Source: Burkholderiaceae bacterium
Lineage (GTDB): Bacteria; Pseudomonadota; Gammaproteobacteria; Burkholderiales; Burkholderiaceae_C
Direction: 5' to 3'
DNA length: 40,954 nucleotides
Assembly (NCBI GenBank): GCA_017848435.1
Contig: JAFEHU010000071.1
Span: forward strand, 1-40,954
Shown here: positions 16,338 through 24,597 of the stretch, one piece after another
Layout: every line of letters begins with the position of its first letter
Position numbering within the stretch: the stretch's first letter is position 1
The notes under the pieces: generated by a model
The model's input: only the letters and a program-made list of their open reading frames with translations
What the model was told of the DNA's origin: nothing
Database searches by the model: none
Translations under genes and position numbers: made by a program

Positions 16338-16724
16338 ATGACCGAAACCGTTTTACGCGTGACCGCGACCGATGCCGCGTTGGCCCTGATAAACACCGTG
16401 CAGTCCAAGCACGGTCCGGTGATGTTCCACCAGTCGGGTGGCTGCTGCGACGGCAGTGCACCCATGTGTTATCCCAAGGGCGAATTCATCGTCGGCGACT
16501 ACGACCGCTTGCTCGGCCACATCGGCGGCGTCCCCTTCTATATCAGCGGGCCGCAGTTCGAGTACTGGCAACACACCCAACTCATCATCGACGTGGTGCC
16601 AGGGCGGGGCGGCATGTTCTCGCTGGAGGGGCCTGAAGGCCTGCGTTTCCTGACCCGTTCCAGACTGTTCACCGATGCCGAATGGGCCATCCTTGTGGCT
16701 GAAGAAAGCGCGAGCGCTGGCTGA
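16338..16724 (+). CDS. DUF779 family protein
   Basis: This 128-residue protein is of the DUF779 family, commonly encoded right after AcoD/ExaC-type aldehyde dehydrogenases. A conserved Cys cluster, QSGGCCDGSAPMCYP, near residues 35-50 could bind a metal or form disulfides. No signal peptide is present, so it is cytoplasmic. ATG at 16338 is preferred to the TTG directly before it. Its biochemical job is unknown; its constant neighbour suggests help to the aldehyde dehydrogenase. Confidence 0.88.
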   Translation: MTETVLRVTATDAALALINTVQSKHGPVMFHQSGGCCDGSAPMCYPKGEFIVGDYDRLLGHIGGVPFYISGPQFEYWQHTQLIIDVVPGRGGMFSLEGPEGLRFLTRSRLFTDAEWAILVAEESASAG

Positions 16725-16803
16725 GGTGTACCAGTCGGGTGCTGGAGACAGATTTATGAGAAAAAATGCAGTGATCCTGCATGAAACCTGAATAGGTTGC
16801 TCT

Positions 16804-17484
16804 CTATTTTGTAGTTAAAGCGGGCACCACCGAAGGCGGCGCCAAGGGGGTCTCTGCGCCGTGTGCCAGCAGGCCGTGCTGCAGCGCATACTGCATGAGC
16901 TGTGCTGCGTTGTCGACGCCAAGCTTGCGGTAGATGCTGGTCTGGTGGTTGTAGACCGTTTTCAGGCTGAGGTTGAAATCGTCAGCCAACTGTTTGACCG
17001 CGCGGCCCCGTGCCAACTGCTGGAAGAGGATGAACTCCCGCTGGCTGAGCTGCATGTGCGGCAGGTCCGCCGTGTCGCACGCGAGCGCGCTGGCGATATC
17101 GGCCGACAGGTAACGCTGGCCAGCAGCCACCTTGCGCACGGCGTGGCCAAATTCCTCGGGCGCGCTGCGCTTGGAGAGGTAGCCGGTGGCGCCAAAATCA
17201 AAAGCCTGCTGCACCAGTGTGGACGTGTCGTGCATAGAGAAGATCAGCACACCGATTTCCGGGCTGCGCATCCGCAGCCGCTGCAGGGTGTCCAGGCCAC
17301 CGCGCCCCGGCATTGACAGGTCCAACACCACCACATCGGCGCTGTGGTCCAGCAGCCACTGGTAGGCCGCTTCACCGGTATCGCACTCTGCCACCACGTC
17401 CATGTCGGGTTCCAGTGAAAGCAACCGGCGGTAGCCCGAGCGCACCACCGGATGGTCGTCGGCAATCAGCACGCGTATCGGCAT
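16804..17484 (-). CDS. NarL/LuxR-type response regulator, ExaE/AgmR-like
   Basis: This 226-residue two-component regulator has a receiver domain at residues 3-120 with acidic pocket IADDHP, phospho-acceptor Asp in VVVLDLSMPG and Lys in GYLSKRSAP. A C-terminal LuxR-type helix-turn-helix reads LSLKTVYNHQTSIYRKLGV. ATG at 17484 has an AGGAAA site upstream; the longer open frame continuing to 18,297 lies over the divergent receptor gene and is not used. Regulators of this group control PQQ ethanol/methanol dehydrogenase genes in other bacteria. It is divergent from the TonB receptor (84-nt shared region) and is a natural partner for the kinase at 1,479. That pairing is inferred. Confidence 0.9.
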   Translation of the reverse strand: MPIRVLIADDHPVVRSGYRRLLSLEPDMDVVAECDTGEAAYQWLLDHSADVVVLDLSMPGRGGLDTLQRLRMRSPEIGVLIFSMHDTSTLVQQAFDFGATGYLSKRSAPEEFGHAVRKVAAGQRYLSADIASALACDTADLPHMQLSQREFILFQQLARGRAVKQLADDFNLSLKTVYNHQTSIYRKLGVDNAAQLMQYALQHGLLAHGAETPLAPPSVVPALTTK

Positions 17485-17504
17485 ATCGGGAAATTTTCCT
17501 ATTC

Positions 17505-17520
17505 TGGTTTGCGGCTGGCT
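17505..17520 (+). promoter_or_regulatory. Weak sigma-54-like site before the second TonB receptor
   Basis: TGGTTT-GCGGC-TGGCT keeps the invariant GG and GC with correct spacing but matches the consensus poorly elsewhere. It would start transcription about 37 nt before the receptor ATG. Confidence 0.22.
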
Positions 17521-17568
17521 GGGCAACACTGTCGGGCTACAAAAAATAGATTCACCGGGACAATTTTC

Positions 17569-20115
17569 ATGAAAACCAAGCGCGTTCACACACTGGCGGG
17601 CGGAAGCATACCGTTTCCCGCAAAGCTGCTGTCGCTGGCCATCCTTTCCGTTATGAACGCCTCTGCGCTGGCGCAAGAAGTGCCAACGCTCAATGAGGTG
17701 ACTGTGATTGGCACCACACCATTGTCGGGTTTTGGCGTACCCAAGGAGCAGATTCCCGCCAACGTGCAAAACGCGACGGCCGATGACATCCAGCGCAGCG
17801 GCTCGAACGACCTGTCGGACTTCATGAACCGCAATCTCGGCAGCGTGCACGTCAACGAGATCACGAACAACCCGTACGCTCCTGACGTCAACTACCGCGG
17901 CTACACCGCGTCGCCCCTGCTGGGTACGCCGCAAGGTCTGTCGATCTACCTCGATGGCGTACGACTGAACCAGCCCTTCGGCGATGTGGTCAGCTGGGAC
18001 CTGATTCCGAAGGCCGCCATCTCCACCGTCACGCTGATGCCAGGTTCCAACCCGCTTTACGGCCTGAACACCTTGGGCGGTGCGATCGCGCTGACCACCA
18101 AGGACGGTATCAACAACCCTGGTACTTCGCTGCAGTTGCTGGCTGGCAGCAACCGTCGCCGCTCGCTCGAACTGGAGACCGGCGGTTCCACCGCCCATGG
18201 CCTGCATTGGTACACCACTGGCACGCTGTTTCGCGAGAACGGCTGGCGCGACGATTCTCCGAGCCGTGTCGGCCAGCTCTTCGGCAAGGTCGGCCACAAG
18301 GACCGTATGGGCGATGTGAACCTGTCGCTAGCATATGCCGATAACTCGCTGTACGGCAACGGCCTGCAGGAACAGCGTCTGTTGCAGCAGCGCTACGACA
18401 GCGTGTTCACCAAGCCCGACATCACCGACAACAAGTCGGTTTTCCTGAACCTGTCCGGTTCGCGCGAATTGGCCAAGGACGTGAAGTTCTCGGGCAATGC
18501 CTACTACCGCCGCCTGCGCACGTCGACCTTCAATGGCGACATCAACGAGGATTCGCTCGACCAGAACGTTTACCTCAACGCCGCTGGCCGTACCTACCTG
18601 CGCGCGTTGCCGGGCAACCCGTATGGTCTGTCGACTACTTATACCGAGAACGCGACCAACACGCCATTCCCGTACCTGTCGTGCATCTACCAGGCAATGA
18701 TCCAGGACGAACCCGGCGAGAAGTGCACTGGCCTGCTGAACCGCTCGTCGACCCGTCAGAGCAACTACGGCGTCACCGGCCAGGTGTCGTTTGCCGGTGA
18801 CCTCGGTGGCAACCGCAACCAGTTCGTCGTAGGCGGTGGCTTCGACAAGAGCCGCAGCAACTTCCAGCAGACCGCACAGCTCGGCTATCTGAACGCCGAC
18901 CGCAGTGTGACCGGCATTCCCTACTTCGCTGACGGTGTGACCGGCGGTGACGTGGACGGCGAGCCTTTCGACACCCGCGTCAATCTCAACGGCCGTATCC
19001 GCACGGGCAGCGTGTTCCTCGCCAACACCACCAGCTTCGGCACACAGTTGCACTTGTCGGTGTCGGGACGTTACAACCACACCGAGGTCAACAACCGCGA
19101 TTTCATCACGCCGACCGGCATCAATTCGCTCAGCGGTGACCACACTTTTGGCCGCTTCAACCCGGCGATCGGCCTGGCTTTCACGCCATCGCGGGAGATC
19201 AGCGTTTACGCAGGCTACAACGAAGCCAGCCGTGCGCCGACCTCGATCGAACTGGGGTGCGCCAACCCTGAAAACGAGTGCAAGCTGCCCAATGCCCTGG
19301 CCGGTGACCCACCGCTGAATCAGGTGGTGTCCAAGACCATTGAAGCGGGCCTGCGTGGCCGCATAGGCAGCAACCTGTCGTGGAATGCCGGTGTGTTCCG
19401 TTCGGAAAACCGCGACGACATCCTGTTCGTGGCCGGCAGCACGCCCGGCTTCGGTTACTTCAAGAACTTCGGAAAGACCCGTCGCCAGGGCATCGAGTTG
19501 GGCATGAACGGCCGCAGCAGTGGTTTCCATGTCGGCGCAAACTACACCTACCTGCTTGCCACCTTCGAAACGCCAGATTCGTTCAGCGCCAACGCCAACA
19601 GCTCGAACGGCCCGGCGGCCGCCGGCAACCCAGGTCTGGAGGGTGCGATCACGGTTCGCCCTGGTGACCAAATCCCGCTTATCCCGCGCCACTTGTTCAA
19701 GGTCAACGCCGACTACCAGGTCAACGCTGCTTGGTCGTTGGGCCTTAACCTGATCGCCGTGTCCAGCGCGCTGGCGCGTGGCAACGAAAATGGGGGGCAC
19801 CAGCCCGATGGCCGTTTCTACCTCGGCTCCGGCCGCAGTGCCGGCTATGGTGTGCTGAACTTCACGACCAACTACCGCGCTACGCCGCAGCTCGAATTCT
19901 TCGCCCAGATCAACAACTTGCTGGACCGTGAATACGCGTCGGCTGCCCAGCTCGGCTCTACGCCGATCACCGCCGGCGGGGCCTTCCAGGCCCGTCCATT
20001 CGGTGGCTCCGGCGCAGCCGGCTACCCGCTGCAGAACTCGACCTTCTACGCACCAGGCGCTCCGCGTGCACTGTTCGTTGGGCTGCGCTACCAGTTCGAC
20101 AAGCCAGCGCAATAG
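17569..20115 (+). CDS. Large TonB-dependent receptor of the alcohol-oxidation locus
   Basis: This 848-residue outer-membrane receptor starts at ATG 17569. Its signal peptide is cleaved about ALA|QEVP. A Ton-box-like LNEVTVIGTT follows, then a plug domain (about 45-165, with GLSIYLDGVRLNQPFGDVVSWD and MPGSNPLYGLNTLGGA) and a barrel ending FVGLRYQFDKPAQ. It lies directly upstream of the SoxYZ-like carrier, metallohydrolase and PQQ dehydrogenase genes. Such large receptors beside lanthanide-type dehydrogenases are candidates for uptake of lanthanide chelates, as shown for LutH and LanA in methylotrophs. I have not established that this one belongs to those families. Alternatives are a siderophore or another chelate. 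Confidence 0.88.
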   Translation: MKTKRVHTLAGGSIPFPAKLLSLAILSVMNASALAQEVPTLNEVTVIGTTPLSGFGVPKEQIPANVQNATADDIQRSGSNDLSDFMNRNLGSVHVNEITNNPYAPDVNYRGYTASPLLGTPQGLSIYLDGVRLNQPFGDVVSWDLIPKAAISTVTLMPGSNPLYGLNTLGGAIALTTKDGINNPGTSLQLLAGSNRRRSLELETGGSTAHGLHWYTTGTLFRENGWRDDSPSRVGQLFGKVGHKDRMGDVNLSLAYADNSLYGNGLQEQRLLQQRYDSVFTKPDITDNKSVFLNLSGSRELAKDVKFSGNAYYRRLRTSTFNGDINEDSLDQNVYLNAAGRTYLRALPGNPYGLSTTYTENATNTPFPYLSCIYQAMIQDEPGEKCTGLLNRSSTRQSNYGVTGQVSFAGDLGGNRNQFVVGGGFDKSRSNFQQTAQLGYLNADRSVTGIPYFADGVTGGDVDGEPFDTRVNLNGRIRTGSVFLANTTSFGTQLHLSVSGRYNHTEVNNRDFITPTGINSLSGDHTFGRFNPAIGLAFTPSREISVYAGYNEASRAPTSIELGCANPENECKLPNALAGDPPLNQVVSKTIEAGLRGRIGSNLSWNAGVFRSENRDDILFVAGSTPGFGYFKNFGKTRRQGIELGMNGRSSGFHVGANYTYLLATFETPDSFSANANSSNGPAAAGNPGLEGAITVRPGDQIPLIPRHLFKVNADYQVNAAWSLGLNLIAVSSALARGNENGGHQPDGRFYLGSGRSAGYGVLNFTTNYRATPQLEFFAQINNLLDREYASAAQLGSTPITAGGAFQARPFGGSGAAGYPLQNSTFYAPGAPRALFVGLRYQFDKPAQ

Positions 20116-20176
20116 CCGCGCAGGGTCGCAGGCAGCGCGAGGGCTTTGCAGGTACGATGTGGCGAAAATTGCGGAC

Positions 20177-21010
20177 ATGGTTCGCAAGACAGGGGACAAA
20201 ACCATCGTGCTGTTTCAATCGCGTTCGCTCAGGTTGCTTTCGGTCACCGCGTTGCTGCTGCTGGGGGCGGCGGGCCAGGCGCTGGCAGCGCCTTCGTTAC
20301 AGGACCCCTTCCAGTCCACACAGTGGCCACAATTGCGCCAGGAATTCCTGGGCACTGGCCAGGCTTTTTTTGATTCCCGGGTCAAGGTGGTCGGTCCCCG
20401 CTTTGCCGACGACCCGATGAACGTGCCCATCGCTGTCGATGCCTCTGCACTGGTGGCCGATGGTCTGCGGGTGGTCAGAATGGTGGTGGTGGTGGAGCGC
20501 AACCCCATCCGCAAAGTGCTGGAGTTCATGCCCGACGGTGTGCTGCCCCGGCTCGCCTTCCGTTTCAAGCTGGAACAGGCGTCGCCGGTAAGGGTTGCCG
20601 TGCTCGATGACCAGGGTGTCTGGCACATCGGCGGCGTGCAGGTCGATGCCTCTGGCGGCGGTTGCACCGTGGCCGGCGTGACCCGGGCCGATGGCTCCTG
20701 GAGCCGGACCCTGAACAACGTCCAGACACGGTTTTTCCAGGACATTCTCGGCGGGTCTGCGGCACGCCTGCGGATGCGCATCATGCACCCCATGGATACC
20801 GGCCTGGTCGCTGGCATCCCGGCCTTCTACATCGAGCAGCTCCGGCTGTCCGACGCGGCCGGGCAGGCGGTGCTGCGGCTTGCGCTGTACGAACCCGTTT
20901 CCGAAAATCCAACCTTTTCTTTTGACTTTGGCAGCCGTCCACGCACTGCGCTGCAGCTCGTGGGTTCCGACAACAACGGCAACCGCGTTGCCGCAGAGGT
21001 GGTGCCGTGA
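20177..21010 (+). CDS. Quinoprotein-associated SoxYZ-like carrier protein
   Basis: This 277-residue exported protein fuses a SoxY-like domain and a SoxZ-like domain. A hydrophobic signal (RLLSVTALLLLGAAGQALA) precedes the mature start at APSLQDPF. The SoxY part carries a Gly-rich Cys, ASGGGCTVAG with C163, analogous to the substrate-carrying Cys of SoxY. The SoxZ part contains IMHPMDTGL, typical of SoxZ. In sulfur oxidation SoxYZ holds sulfur intermediates; the role in PQQ systems is unknown. A GTG at 20207 with AGGGGA upstream is an alternative start that gives a more normal signal peptide. The stop overlaps the next gene start (GTGA), so the two are coupled. Confidence 0.85.
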   Translation: MVRKTGDKTIVLFQSRSLRLLSVTALLLLGAAGQALAAPSLQDPFQSTQWPQLRQEFLGTGQAFFDSRVKVVGPRFADDPMNVPIAVDASALVADGLRVVRMVVVVERNPIRKVLEFMPDGVLPRLAFRFKLEQASPVRVAVLDDQGVWHIGGVQVDASGGGCTVAGVTRADGSWSRTLNNVQTRFFQDILGGSAARLRMRIMHPMDTGLVAGIPAFYIEQLRLSDAAGQAVLRLALYEPVSENPTFSFDFGSRPRTALQLVGSDNNGNRVAAEVVP

Positions 21011-21963
21011 ACCCGCTGCGCCACTTGGCCTGTGCCGTTGTGCTGGTGCTGTGCAGCGCTGGTGGTTTTGCACAGGCGCCCGATTACCAGCTCAAGGCCA
21101 GGGCAGTGGCCAAAGACACCTGGGTGATTGAAGGCGCGAACGACGACTTTTCCCGGCAAAACGGGTGCAACATCATCAACACCGGGTTCATCGCGACCTC
21201 GGCGGGTACGCTGGTCATCAACACCGGGCCTTCGCGGCAGTACGGCGAGCAGCAGCGCAAGCTGATCCAGCGCACCACCCGCCAGCCCGTGGTGGCCGTA
21301 TTCAACCTCAACCTGCATCCCGATTACTTCTTTGGCAACCAGGCCTGGGCCGACGTACCGAGCTTCGCCTTGCCTGGCAGTCGCCGTGGCATGCAGGCCG
21401 AAGGGGGCGCCTACGCCGACAACCTCTACAAGCTCTGCGGCGACTGGATGCTGGGCACCGAGTCCACGCCTGCGGCCCGGCCGCTGGAGCCCGCCACGCA
21501 GCAATGGGGCGACCACCAGATTGTCCTGAAACGCCTGCACGGCCATACGTCTGACGACCTGGTGTTGCTCGACAAATCCACCGGGGTGGTTTTTGCGGGC
21601 GGGCTGGTTTTTGCGAACAGAGCACCCACCACGCCACACGCCGACGTGGCGGCCTGGCTTGACAGCCTGCAGCGGCTGGAAAAAGACATGGCCGACCTGC
21701 CGGCCAGCCTTGTGGTTCCCAGCCACGGGCCAGTCGACCAGGGGCGCGCGGGGCTGGCACAGACCCGGCGTTACATCACCTGGCTTGATGCGGCGCTACG
21801 GACCGCCGCATTGCAGGGGCTGGACTTGGTGGAGGCGATGCAGTTGCCGTTGCCCGCCGAATTCAAGGGGTTTGCTGCCATGGACGCTGAATTTCCTCGC
21901 AGCGTTGTTCATCTCTACCCCGCCTACGAGAAGAAGGCGCTGGCGGGCGATTTGCAGAAGTGA
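21007..21963 (+). CDS. SoxH-like metallo-beta-lactamase-fold protein, quinoprotein relay type 2
   Basis: This 318-residue periplasmic protein has a signal peptide (ACAVVLVLCSAGGFA|QAP) and a metallo-beta-lactamase fold. The first zinc motif is altered: where HxHxDH is expected it reads NLHPDY (in FNLNLHPDYFFG, near residue 105). The His of GHTSDDLVLLD and the last His in VVPSHGPV are kept, and the bridging Asp is Gly in FAGGLVF. It is translated from a GTG that overlaps the SoxYZ-like gene. With the type 1 paralogue it probably acts on something carried by the SoxYZ-like Cys. Zinc binding should be weak or altered if it occurs at all. Confidence 0.82.
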   Translation: MNPLRHLACAVVLVLCSAGGFAQAPDYQLKARAVAKDTWVIEGANDDFSRQNGCNIINTGFIATSAGTLVINTGPSRQYGEQQRKLIQRTTRQPVVAVFNLNLHPDYFFGNQAWADVPSFALPGSRRGMQAEGGAYADNLYKLCGDWMLGTESTPAARPLEPATQQWGDHQIVLKRLHGHTSDDLVLLDKSTGVVFAGGLVFANRAPTTPHADVAAWLDSLQRLEKDMADLPASLVVPSHGPVDQGRAGLAQTRRYITWLDAALRTAALQGLDLVEAMQLPLPAEFKGFAAMDAEFPRSVVHLYPAYEKKALAGDLQK

Positions 21964-22087
21964 AACGCCTGCCATTGGCGTTCACATTTGGAGCAATTGG
22001 TAGAGCCCGGTACACCGGTGTTCTCCGGTTGGCACAGACACTTCCCTCGGTAGGCAATTTTCCCGAGTTTTTCGGGGTGGTGTCGGC

Positions 22088-22103
22088 TGGCATAGATTTT
22101 GCC
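22088..22103 (+). promoter_or_regulatory. Sigma-54 promoter of the PQQ dehydrogenase
   Basis: TGGCAT-AGATT-TTGCC has the invariant GG and GC at correct spacing and 9 of 11 consensus bases. Transcription should start near 22,114, leaving a leader of about 88 nt before a strong AAGGAGA site at 22,187-22,193. Confidence 0.7.
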
Positions 22104-22201
22104 CTTTAGAGTTGGCTCGTCGTCGACTGCGTATACGCCAGAGACGGAGTTACAGGCCATTCTTGGATGGTCCCACAATCACTAAAAGGAGATAAAAAAC
22201 C

Positions 22202-23929
22202 ATGCGGAAACTACTTCTCTCAGCCTTGGTTCTGGCGGCGGTCAGCAGCCTGACCGCCCAGGCCGCTGTCACCGACAGCATGATCGAGCAGGAGGCGAAA
22301 ACGGGCAAAGAAGTTCTTTCTTACGGCCTGGGTACCCGCGGTCAGCGGTTCTCGCCACTGACGCAGATCAATACCAAGTCGATCAAGACGCTGGCACCGG
22401 CGTGGAGCTTCTCCTTCGGTGGGGAAAAGCAGCGTGGCCAGGAATCCCAGCCGCTGATCAACAACGGCAAGATGTTCGTCACGGCGTCCTACTCGCGCAT
22501 CTTCGCGATCGATACCAAGACGGGCAAGAAACTCTGGAAGTATGAGCACCGCCTGCCAGAAGGCATCATGCCGTGCTGCGACGTGGTGAACCGTGGTGCC
22601 GCCCTGTATGACAACCTCGTCATCTTCGGCACGCTGGACGCCCAACTGGTTGCGCTCGACCAGACCACCGGCAAGGTTGTCTGGAAAGAAAAGATTGACG
22701 ACTTCGCTGCTGGTTACAGCTACACCGCCGCACCGCTGATCGCCAAGGGCCTGGTCCTGACCGGCGTTTCCGGCGGCGAATTCGGCGTGGTGGGCCGTGT
22801 TGAGGCACGTGACGCCAAGACTGGCAAGATGGTCTGGACCCGTCCGACCGTTGAAGGCCACATGGGTACGCTCAACGGTAAGGACAACGGCATCACCGGT
22901 ACCACCAACGCCACCTGGCCTGGTGAACTGTGGAAGACCGGTGGCGCTGCCACCTGGCTCGGCGGCACTTACGATCCTGAAACTGGCTTGGCTTACTTCG
23001 GTACCGGTAACCCCGGCCCCTGGAACAGCCACCTGCGCAAGGGTGACAACCTGTACTCCTGCTCCACGGTTGCTGTGGATGTTGCCACTGGCAAGATCGT
23101 CTGGCACTACCAGAACACCCCCAACGACGGTTGGGACTTCGACGGTGTGAACGAGTTCGTGACTTTCGACATGGACGGCAAGCGCGTCGGCGGCAAGGCC
23201 GACCGCAACGGCTTCTTCTATGTCAACGACGCGAAGACCGGCAAGCTGATCAACGCCTTCCCGTTCGTCAAGAAAGTGACCTGGGCCACCGGCATCGATT
23301 TGAAGAGCGGCCGTCCGAACTACGTTCCTGAAAACCGTCCTGGCGATCCAACCGCTGGCGCTGACGGCAAGAAGGGCGCAACCGTGTTCGCTGCGCCGTC
23401 CTTCCTGGGCGGCAAGAACCAGATGCCCATGGCCTACAGCCCGAAAACTGGCATGTTCTACGTTCCTTCCAACGAATGGGGCATGGACATCTGGAACGAG
23501 CCTGTGAGCTACAAGAAGGGCGCGGCCTACCTGGGCGCTGGCTTCACCATCAAGACCATCAACGACGACTACATCGGCGCATTGCGCGCTATCGACCCCA
23601 AGACGGGCAAGATCGCATGGGAAGTCAAGAACGGCGCGCCTCTGTGGGGTGGCGTCATGACGACCGCGGGTGACCTGGTGTTCTGGGGCACGCCAGAGGG
23701 TTACCTGAAGGCAGCTGACGCCAAGACCGGCAAGGTCGTGTGGCAGTTCCAGACTGGTTCCGGCATTGTGGCGCCACCTGTCACCTGGCAGGAAGGCGAC
23801 ACGCAGTACCTGGCCGTGGTGTCCGGTTGGGGTGGCGCGGTCCCACTGTGGGGTGGTGACGTTGCAAGCAAGGTGAACTACCTCGAGCAGGGTGGCTCGG
23901 TGTGGGTGTTCAAGCTCGCTGGCAAGTAA
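22202..23929 (+). CDS. PQQ-dependent alcohol dehydrogenase, lanthanide type (ExaF/PedH-like)
   Basis: This 575-residue periplasmic quinoprotein oxidises primary alcohols to aldehydes and passes electrons to a c-type cytochrome. It has a signal peptide (cleaved ...TAQA|AVTD) and an eight-bladed propeller with repeated W-motif tags such as [14 protein letters not shown] and [14 protein letters not shown]. The vicinal disulfide pair C125-C126 (MPCCDVV) sits over the PQQ. The motif WDFDGVNE supplies the catalytic Asp312 and a second acidic residue, Asp314. Calcium enzymes (MxaF) have Ala at that second place, and Asp there marks lanthanide-dependent enzymes (XoxF, ExaF, PedH). No fused cytochrome domain is present. 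Sequence style ([16 protein letters not shown]) is nearer ExaF/PedH than XoxF. It has its own sigma-54 promoter and terminator. Confidence 0.95.
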   Translation: MRKLLLSALVLAAVSSLTAQAAVTDSMIEQEAKTGKEVLSYGLGTRGQRFSPLTQINTKSIKTLAPAWSFSFGGEKQRGQESQPLINNGKMFVTASYSRIFAIDTKTGKKLWKYEHRLPEGIMPCCDVVNRGAALYDNLVIFGTLDAQLVALDQTTGKVVWKEKIDDFAAGYSYTAAPLIAKGLVLTGVSGGEFGVVGRVEARDAKTGKMVWTRPTVEGHMGTLNGKDNGITGTTNATWPGELWKTGGAATWLGGTYDPETGLAYFGTGNPGPWNSHLRKGDNLYSCSTVAVDVATGKIVWHYQNTPNDGWDFDGVNEFVTFDMDGKRVGGKADRNGFFYVNDAKTGKLINAFPFVKKVTWATGIDLKSGRPNYVPENRPGDPTAGADGKKGATVFAAPSFLGGKNQMPMAYSPKTGMFYVPSNEWGMDIWNEPVSYKKGAAYLGAGFTIKTINDDYIGALRAIDPKTGKIAWEVKNGAPLWGGVMTTAGDLVFWGTPEGYLKAADAKTGKVVWQFQTGSGIVAPPVTWQEGDTQYLAVVSGWGGAVPLWGGDVASKVNYLEQGGSVWVFKLAGK

Positions 23930-23942
23930 TTTGCTGACTAAA

Positions 23943-23978
23943 GGGGGGATGCCGGTAGCGGCATCCCCCCTTTTTTTT
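23943..23978 (+). terminator. Strong terminator of the PQQ dehydrogenase
   Basis: A perfect 11-bp stem, GGGGGGATGCC (23943-23953) with GGCATCCCCCC (23960-23970), and a 6-nt loop are followed by eight Ts. Confidence 0.95.
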
Positions 23979-24036
23979 GAAAACTGTTGACTGTGAAATC
24001 TTCCAATCCGCGCAAGCGGCCTAACCTGAAAAAATC

Positions 24037-24375
24037 ATGAGTTGCAACAAAAGAATACTGGGCGCCATGCTGGTGTGCCTGTCCATCACCGCCTGTGCGG
24101 GCGAGGCCAAAGTCGCCAAGGACAACCCCGCCGCCAAGGAGTTGGCCAACAAGAACGGGTGCATGTCGTGTCACGACATCGGCACCAAGATCATCGGCCC
24201 TTCCTTTGTGCAGATCGCCGAAAAATACAAGGGCCAGGCCGATGCTTCCGCCGTGCTGGTGAAGAAGGTCAAAGAGGGTGGAAAAGGTGTGTGGGGCCGT
24301 ATTCCCATGCCTGCCAACGAGAACGTGCCGGAAAAAGACCTGTCCACGATGGTCGGCTGGATTCTTGCGCAGTAG
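24037..24375 (+). CDS. Lipoprotein c-type cytochrome, c551/c8 class
   Basis: This 112-residue small class I cytochrome c has an N-terminal hydrophobic segment ending in lipobox SITAC, so it is probably membrane-anchored through Cys. It has one haem motif CMSCH and the Met ligand in GRIPMPAN. The C-terminal helix KDLSTMVGWILAQ is typical of c551. It follows the PQQ dehydrogenase but behind a strong terminator, so it has its own or a readthrough promoter. It may pass electrons from the dehydrogenase or from cytochrome c-550 toward the respiratory chain. Confidence 0.88.
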   Translation: MSCNKRILGAMLVCLSITACAGEAKVAKDNPAAKELANKNGCMSCHDIGTKIIGPSFVQIAEKYKGQADASAVLVKKVKEGGKGVWGRIPMPANENVPEKDLSTMVGWILAQ

Positions 24376-24597
24376 TTGTTAGGCGGCGAGGCAGCCTCCT
24401 TGCAGGCTGAAAGCGGGGGAAGCGCCGCGGTGCCCGCCTTGGCGCTCCTGGTGGCACAGACCCAAGGCGCGTAAGTACCCCTTGGTGCTTTGCTCAGTCT
24501 CTTCGCGTACCGAGCCTTTCGCCACTTACAATCAAGTCAAGCAGGATGGGCGCCCTAAGGCGTTGATTTACAGGCCCTCTTTTTTGCTGTCCAGGTG
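24376..24597. other. Gene-free spacer before the tRNA remnant
   Basis: No convincing coding sequence is present. A 6-bp hairpin CAGCCT/AGGCTG lies at 24,392-24,409, and another AGTACC/GGTGCT lies further on, both without proper T-runs. The sequence may be island-edge debris, since it runs directly into the tRNA-Arg remnant. Confidence 0.4.

Noticed and set aside
18328-20205. Long minus-strand open frame of 625 codons
   Set aside because: It is antisense to the second TonB receptor, whose sequence has clear domain motifs. The frame is open because of high-GC codon bias.
22129-22138. GCGTATACGC palindrome in the PQQ dehydrogenase leader
   Set aside because: A 10-nt palindrome is not rare at this base composition, and there is no partner site or known motif. 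It is downstream of the predicted start.
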